A stretch of DNA of 27,500 nucleotides from Bacillota bacterium (GTDB taxonomy: Bacteria > Bacillota > Clostridia > Clostridiales > Clostridiaceae). The translations under genes and the position numbers were made by a program. Position 1 is the stretch's first letter; each line of letters starts with the position of its first letter. Below the pieces are notes generated by a model, which was given only the letters and a program-made list of their open reading frames with translations, did no database searches and was not told where the DNA came from. The stretch is from positions 1-27,500 of the forward strand of contig JAEWQX010000105.1 of assembly GCA_023399035.1 (NCBI GenBank). The letters run 5' to 3'. Shown here piece by piece: positions 23,939 to 27,500 of this stretch.

Positions 23939-25153
23939 ATGGAAAAATTATATTACGATAATCCTTACTTAAGAGAATTTACAGCTGAAATAATTGATAT
24001 ACAGGAATACAACGGAAACTTCCGTGTGACATTAGATAAAACTGCATTTTTCCCTGGGGGAGGTGGTCAGCACTGTGATACGGGTATGATTGGAGACCAC
24101 AAAGTTATAGATGTTTATGAAGAAAATGAAACTGTTTATCACATAGTAGAAAAAAAGCCTATAAAAATACATAATGTAAAATGTAAAATTGATTCTGATA
24201 GAAGAGCTGATGGTATGTGTCAGCATTTAGGACAGCATGTATTATCCGGATGCTTCTTTAATCTTTTCAATGCTAATACATTTGCTATTCATCTCGGAGC
24301 TGATGTAAGCACTGTGGATATCTATGGTGTTCTTACAGAAGAACAAATAAGAGCTGCTGAAAGACTTGCAAATAAAGTTATTGGTGATGCTTTGAAGGTA
24401 ACATCATTTATCCCAACTAAATCTGAATTAAAGAAATTAACATTAAGAAGAGCACTTCCTAATACAAAGGAAGATATAAGAATAGTAAGAATCGGTGACC
24501 AATCCGATATATTTGATATAAATGCATGCTGTGGTCTTCATCCATCAAGTACCTTAGACTTAAGACTTATTAAAATAAAGAAATTTGAAAAGCATAAGGA
24601 AGGTACAAGAATTGAATTCCTTGCTGGAAATCGTGCAGTTGAAGATTCATATAAAAAGGATGAATTCCAAAATTCAATATGCAAGTATTTAAACTGCAAT
24701 GAAAATGAAGCTATTAACGGAATTAAAAACTTAAATAATAGCCTTAAAGAAGCTAATGAAACAAATAAGAGCTTGAATATAAAGCTTGCAAACTATCAAG
24801 TTAAGGAGCTTGTTGATAATGCCTCTGTTATAGGAAACTTTAAAATAATCAAAAATATATTTGATGGAGAAAATTTAAAATATGTAAGTAATCTTACTTC
24901 AAAACTGATTGAAAATCCATATACTGTTGCACTTATGGCCGTAAAATCTGAAGATAAGGTTAATTTGATATTTGCCTGTACAAAAGGAATAAAAGAAGTA
25001 AAAGTTAACGAAGTCCTTAAAGATGCAATATCTTTAATTGATGGAAAAGGTGGCGGAAGTCCATTCATGGCTCAGGGTGCTGGCAAAAACAATGCAAATC
25101 TTGAGGGAGCCCTTGATTATGCATTTAACAAAATAAAAGAAATGATCTCTTAA
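23939..25153 (+). CDS. alanyl-tRNA editing protein (AlaX long form with DHHA1 domain)
   Basis: This is a stand-alone editing enzyme that hydrolyses mischarged tRNA-Ala (Ser- or Gly-tRNA-Ala). The N-terminal part resembles the AlaRS editing region, with FFPGGGGQHCDTG at about residues 37-49. Zinc ligands are His96 and His100 in QHLGQHVLS, and Cys197 and His201 in ACCGLHPSS; the usual CGGTH motif is altered to CCGLH. A coiled linker follows (about 240-275). The C-terminal DHHA1 domain ends in GGKGGGSPFMAQGAG (about 364-378). The length of 404 residues fits the AlaX-L group. There is no synthetase domain. A strong AGGAGG ribosome site precedes the ATG. The gene ends 20 bp before an IS30 remnant, so its own terminator may have been displaced. 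Confidence 0.92.
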   Translation: MEKLYYDNPYLREFTAEIIDIQEYNGNFRVTLDKTAFFPGGGGQHCDTGMIGDHKVIDVYEENETVYHIVEKKPIKIHNVKCKIDSDRRADGMCQHLGQHVLSGCFFNLFNANTFAIHLGADVSTVDIYGVLTEEQIRAAERLANKVIGDALKVTSFIPTKSELKKLTLRRALPNTKEDIRIVRIGDQSDIFDINACCGLHPSSTLDLRLIKIKKFEKHKEGTRIEFLAGNRAVEDSYKKDEFQNSICKYLNCNENEAINGIKNLNNSLKEANETNKSLNIKLANYQVKELVDNASVIGNFKIIKNIFDGENLKYVSNLTSKLIENPYTVALMAVKSEDKVNLIFACTKGIKEVKVNEVLKDAISLIDGKGGGSPFMAQGAGKNNANLEGALDYAFNKIKEMIS

Positions 25154-25174
25154 TTTTTTATATGACGAATTGTC

Positions 25175-25197
25175 AAGCTAAGTGCAACACTTAGCTT
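25175..25197. repeat. perfect palindrome at the left end of the IS30 remnant
   Basis: Arms AAGCTAAGTG (25175-25184) and CACTTAGCTT (25188-25197) pair perfectly around CAA. The last codons of the transposase lie inside it. It is probably the inner part of the insertion sequence's end, which would start near GAATTGTCAAGC at about 25167. It may also act as a terminator. No matching opposite end is present on the right. Confidence 0.6.
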
Positions 25198-26023
25198 GTT
25201 CTTCGTTAAATACTTCTAACGGAGTCTTGAAACCAAGACATTTCCGAGGTCTATTATTCAAAATGTTTTCTACAATATCAACATGTTTTTGCGTTATAGT
25301 TGAAAAATCATATTTTTTAGGAAAAAATTCTCTAATCAATCCATTAATATTTTCATTAGTTCCTCTTTGCCATGAACTATATGGATCAGCAAAATATACG
25401 TCTACATCTAATATATTTTCCAACATTAAATAGCCTGCAAATTCTTTGCCGTGGTCAACAGTTAGTGTTTTTAAAGTATTATTTTTGAATTCACTCAATG
25501 ACTTAATACAGTGCTCATTAAAAGTGGTAGCTTTCCTATTAGGTATTAACTGGATTTTAGTTAATCGAGATTTTCTTTCAACAAATGTTGAAAGACAGGA
25601 TTTAGATTTACCACGGCTAGAAACTACTGTATCGAGTTCTCAATGCCCAACCACTTCTCTTTTCTTTACTTCCTTTGGCCTTTCTTTTATTGTCTTACAT
25701 ATATTAAACTTACCACGAGTTTCTTTGGGTTTTCTTGATTTGCCTTTCCTGGGAAGTAGCTCAACGGAATTCTTACCGAACAATCCCTTATAAATCCAAT
25801 TATATATACTACTAAATGAAATTCTTTTATCATTTAACTCAAATTCTATACGTCCTGAAATTTGTTCTGGAGACCAATGGATATTCAATTTTTCTTGAAT
25901 ATAATTAACTAACGTAGCGTTAGCCATTTTTCCATGAGGCTTACACTTTATTCTTCTGTTTTCATAACTCTCTTGAGCTACATGTGCACTATACTTATTA
26001 TTAAGTTTATTTCTTCTTATTTC
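25178..26023 (-). pseudogene. IS30-family transposase remnant: internal stop codon and missing N-terminus
   Basis: One continuous minus-strand frame runs from 26023 down to 25178. It begins abruptly at EIRRNKLNNKYSAHVAQES, the end of the IS30 helix-turn-helix (normally preceded by a STISR-like segment). It continues through IHWSPEQISGRI to VVGH. There a TGA at 25640-25642 stands where IS30 proteins have Trp in GHWELD (TGG to TGA). After it, ELDTVVSSRGKSKS gives the first catalytic Asp, TVDHGKEFAG the second, and RGTNENINGLIREFFPK the Glu. All three catalytic residues survive, so the stop is probably recent. About the first 50 residues and the right inverted repeat are lost. It is not functional unless the stop is read through and an N-terminus is supplied. 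Confidence 0.9.
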
Positions 26024-26025
26024 TC

Positions 26026-26575
26026 ATAAATAAAAACTTTGCTAAGACTTTTGCATCTTTTTTAACTTTATTTTCAATAAGCGCAGTTTTTCTACAGGAA
26101 GCAGGTGCAGAAACAGCCAGACATAGATATCCGGAATATAAGACAGGGACTTACTATACAGATAGTGCCCACTGGGACTGCAGAAATGGCCGATGGATGT
26201 GTGCTGATGAGGGTTATCATCAGGCTTATTGCAATGCCTGGGTATGTACTAATAGCAAATGGTATATATGTAGATAAAAATGGTTATATGGTAACTGATG
26301 CCTGGATAGATGATTATTATGTGCACGGTAATGGTGTAATGAAAACAGGATGGGTTAATGAAGGAGAAGATAACTGGTTTTATTTTTATTCTGATGGCAC
26401 AAAGGCTGTAAATACTACTATAGATGGATATATTTTAGGTATAGATGACAAGTGGGATAAAAATCCTGAATTTACTCAAGAAATAGCCGTAAATCTTGCA
26501 AAGCAGAAGTATAGTGACGATTCAACAGAAGCTATATGTGGCGGTTTCTTCATTATATTTAATATATATAAATAA
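26026..26575 (+). pseudogene. cell-wall-binding-repeat protein: start codon lost and frameshifted
   Basis: From 26026 the plus frame reads INKNFAKTFASFLTLFSISA, continuing VFLQEAGAETA, which is a signal peptide with ATA where ATG would be expected. It continues into aromatic/glycine repeats (TYYTDSAHWDC, WMCADEGYHQAYCNAWV, SKWY) and then hits a stop. Shifting frame by one base at about 26265 (TGGTAT-A-TATGTAGAT) restores the repeat: YVDKNGYMVTDAWIDDYYVHGNGVMKTGWV, then FYFYSDG. This is the choline/cell-wall-binding repeat type of clostridial surface proteins. The tail (about residues 120 onward) is not recognised. The 5' end is cut exactly where the IS30 remnant ends, so the gene was probably disrupted by that element. 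A plus ORF from 26105 is only the shifted frame. Confidence 0.8.
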
Positions 26576-26688
26576 TTTGTTTATAATATAAAACATCCAT
26601 TGTTTTAGGTAATGTGGTAATTTTATGTAGAAAAAAGAATGTAGACATGGTATGATTATAAATGTAAACTTGTACTCTATTTAAAAAA

Positions 26689-26733
26689 ACAATAAAATCA
26701 TGGTGAGGTACTTATTTGATGCGATTTTATTGT
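26689..26733. repeat. AT-rich inverted repeat upstream of the chemoreceptor gene
   Basis: Perfect 11-bp arms ACAATAAAATC (26689-26699) and GATTTTATTGT (26723-26733) surround a 23-base loop. In the minus direction seven T follow, so it could be a weak minus-strand terminator. The rest of the 322-bp gap 26576-26897 is AT-rich with nothing recognised; no c-di-GMP riboswitch pattern was found. Confidence 0.45.
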
Positions 26734-26897
26734 AGAATTACATAGAAAATGAGAAAGATTGTAATAAATACAGGGATGTATTAATAAGTTTTTTATGGGT
26801 TTATAATCAAATAATGAAAGGAGAAATAATCAAAAGAAAATTAGACAAGCATATTATTAAGTTAATTTGTGAAATCATATGAGAGGATATAGGTGAA

Positions 26898-27500
26898 ATG
26901 AAAAGTAGTAGTAGATTAAATGAAAAATTCTGGCAAGATTTAATAAAGAATAAACCAATAAGAGATAAAATGAAAATTGTACTCCGTACTATAATGGTAT
27001 TATTCATATTAACTGTTTTAATTAATGTGTGTGTTGTGCAGTTAACAGCTATCCAAAATAAAAAATTTTATAATAATGATTATAAGAACATGGTGATTCA
27101 GCTGGAAATAAGAAGAGATGTAGAAGCAATTCAAAAGAACATAGTATCAGCATATGCTTCAAGCAATGAAAAAGACGCAAATGCATATCTTAGTGATGCA
27201 GAAAGATACTCAAATCAACTGTTTGAAAATTTAAATAAGATTAAAGAGACGTTCAAAGATAAATCGCTCCTTGATGAGTTAATTCAAAAGAGCGATAAGG
27301 AACTTGAATTAAGAACACCAATAGTTAACCATTTGGTATCAGGAAATAAGGCTGAAGCAAGACTGATATATATAGGTGATTATAGAAACATTGTAAACGA
27401 ATTAGAAGTTACTCTAGATAAAATTGGTCAAGATGTTGAAGAATTAGCAAACTCAAATTATTCAAAATTAATAACTATGAATTACATAATTTTTGGTGTA
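26898..27500 (+). CDS. methyl-accepting chemotaxis protein, N-terminal part (runs off the window)
   Basis: The first 201 codons of a chemoreceptor-type protein. A cytoplasmic start (MKSSSRLNEKFWQDLIKNKP) leads to a membrane helix (IVLRTIMVLFILTVLINVCV). A mostly helical extracellular domain of about 140 residues follows (QLEIRRDVEAIQKNIVSAYA, then YLSDAERYSNQLFENLNKI), the pattern of a four-helix-bundle (4HB_MCP) sensor. The second membrane helix begins at the window edge (MNYIIFGV). The HAMP and signalling domains are expected beyond. The ATG at 26898 is the first possible start, because an in-frame TGA lies five codons upstream. The ribosome site is poor: GAGAGG at 11 bases, or AGGTGA too close. 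The ligand is unknown. Confidence 0.85.
   Translation, partial: MKSSSRLNEKFWQDLIKNKPIRDKMKIVLRTIMVLFILTVLINVCVVQLTAIQNKKFYNNDYKNMVIQLEIRRDVEAIQKNIVSAYASSNEKDANAYLSDAERYSNQLFENLNKIKETFKDKSLLDELIQKSDKELELRTPIVNHLVSGNKAEARLIYIGDYRNIVNELEVTLDKIGQDVEELANSNYSKLITMNYIIFGV

Noticed and set aside
26026..26095. N-terminal IS30 helix-turn-helix on the minus strand (AKFL-like residues)
   Set aside because: The same bases read on the plus strand give a convincing signal peptide continuous with the surface protein, so the IS homology ends at 26023.
26105..26575. Intact small cell-wall-binding protein starting at 26105
   Set aside because: The first ~50 residues of that frame are low-similarity sequence; the repeat signature is in another frame upstream, showing a frameshifted remnant.
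1..27500. CRISPR arrays, tRNA or rRNA genes, prophage or defence gene clusters
   Set aside because: No regularly spaced direct repeats, tRNA-like cloverleaf ends, rRNA-like GC-rich stretches or phage/defence genes were seen on either strand.

Overview
The window is about 27.5 kb of very AT-rich DNA. Strong GGAGG-type ribosome binding sites, extended -10 promoters, a lysine riboswitch, several signal peptidases I, DUF1700/DUF4097 proteins and single-cysteine lipoproteins all point to a Clostridium-like member of the low-GC Firmicutes. The species cannot be named from the sequence alone. Most of the window is ordinary chromosomal housekeeping on the minus strand. There is one complete insertion-sequence-like element in the middle and a decayed accessory patch at the right end.

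Layout, left to right. dapA (minus, 5-889) is divergent from a cation-diffusion-facilitator exporter (plus, 1263-2438) with an extended C-terminus. A strong shared hairpin separates the exporter from a convergent secreted M13 metallopeptidase (minus, 2686-4743). Next is an IS1595-like element (about 5050-6284). It has recognisable terminal inverted repeats and an uninterrupted transposase ORF, but its catalytic residues do not match the family. Then comes a polar amino-acid ABC operon on the minus strand, in the order lipoprotein, permease, ATPase, with a clear promoter and terminator. helD (RNA polymerase recycling ATPase) and a likely operon follow: three tandem signal peptidases I, a DUF3006 protein, and ftsH with a long acidic tail.

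lysA (16611-17906, minus) is preceded by a lysine riboswitch (about 18344-18505), a matching promoter, a terminator hairpin and a 250-bp repeat-like element. dapA and lysA together represent the diaminopimelate/lysine pathway, but only lysA shows the riboswitch here. Upstream lies a TIM-barrel protein of unknown function. Then comes a 620-bp gene-free region carrying four perfect DnaA boxes (TTATCCACA), all in the same orientation, ahead of a DUF1700-DUF4097 envelope-stress-type operon on the plus strand. A minimal chemoreceptor without an extracellular sensor and a PF06541 membrane protein follow on the minus strand, then an AlaX-type alanyl-tRNA editing protein on the plus strand.

The last 2.3 kb is accessory and decaying. 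It holds an IS30 transposase with an internal opal codon and a lost N-terminus. This is fused at its broken end to a cell-wall-binding-repeat protein gene that has lost its start codon and carries a frameshift. A second chemoreceptor gene starts after it and runs off the window edge. No CRISPR array, tRNA or rRNA was seen. The least explained items are the DnaA-box cluster, the IS1595-like element with an apparently non-catalytic transposase, the lysine-riboswitch leader with its distal terminator and repeat insertion, and the pair of 250-bp repeat-like elements.
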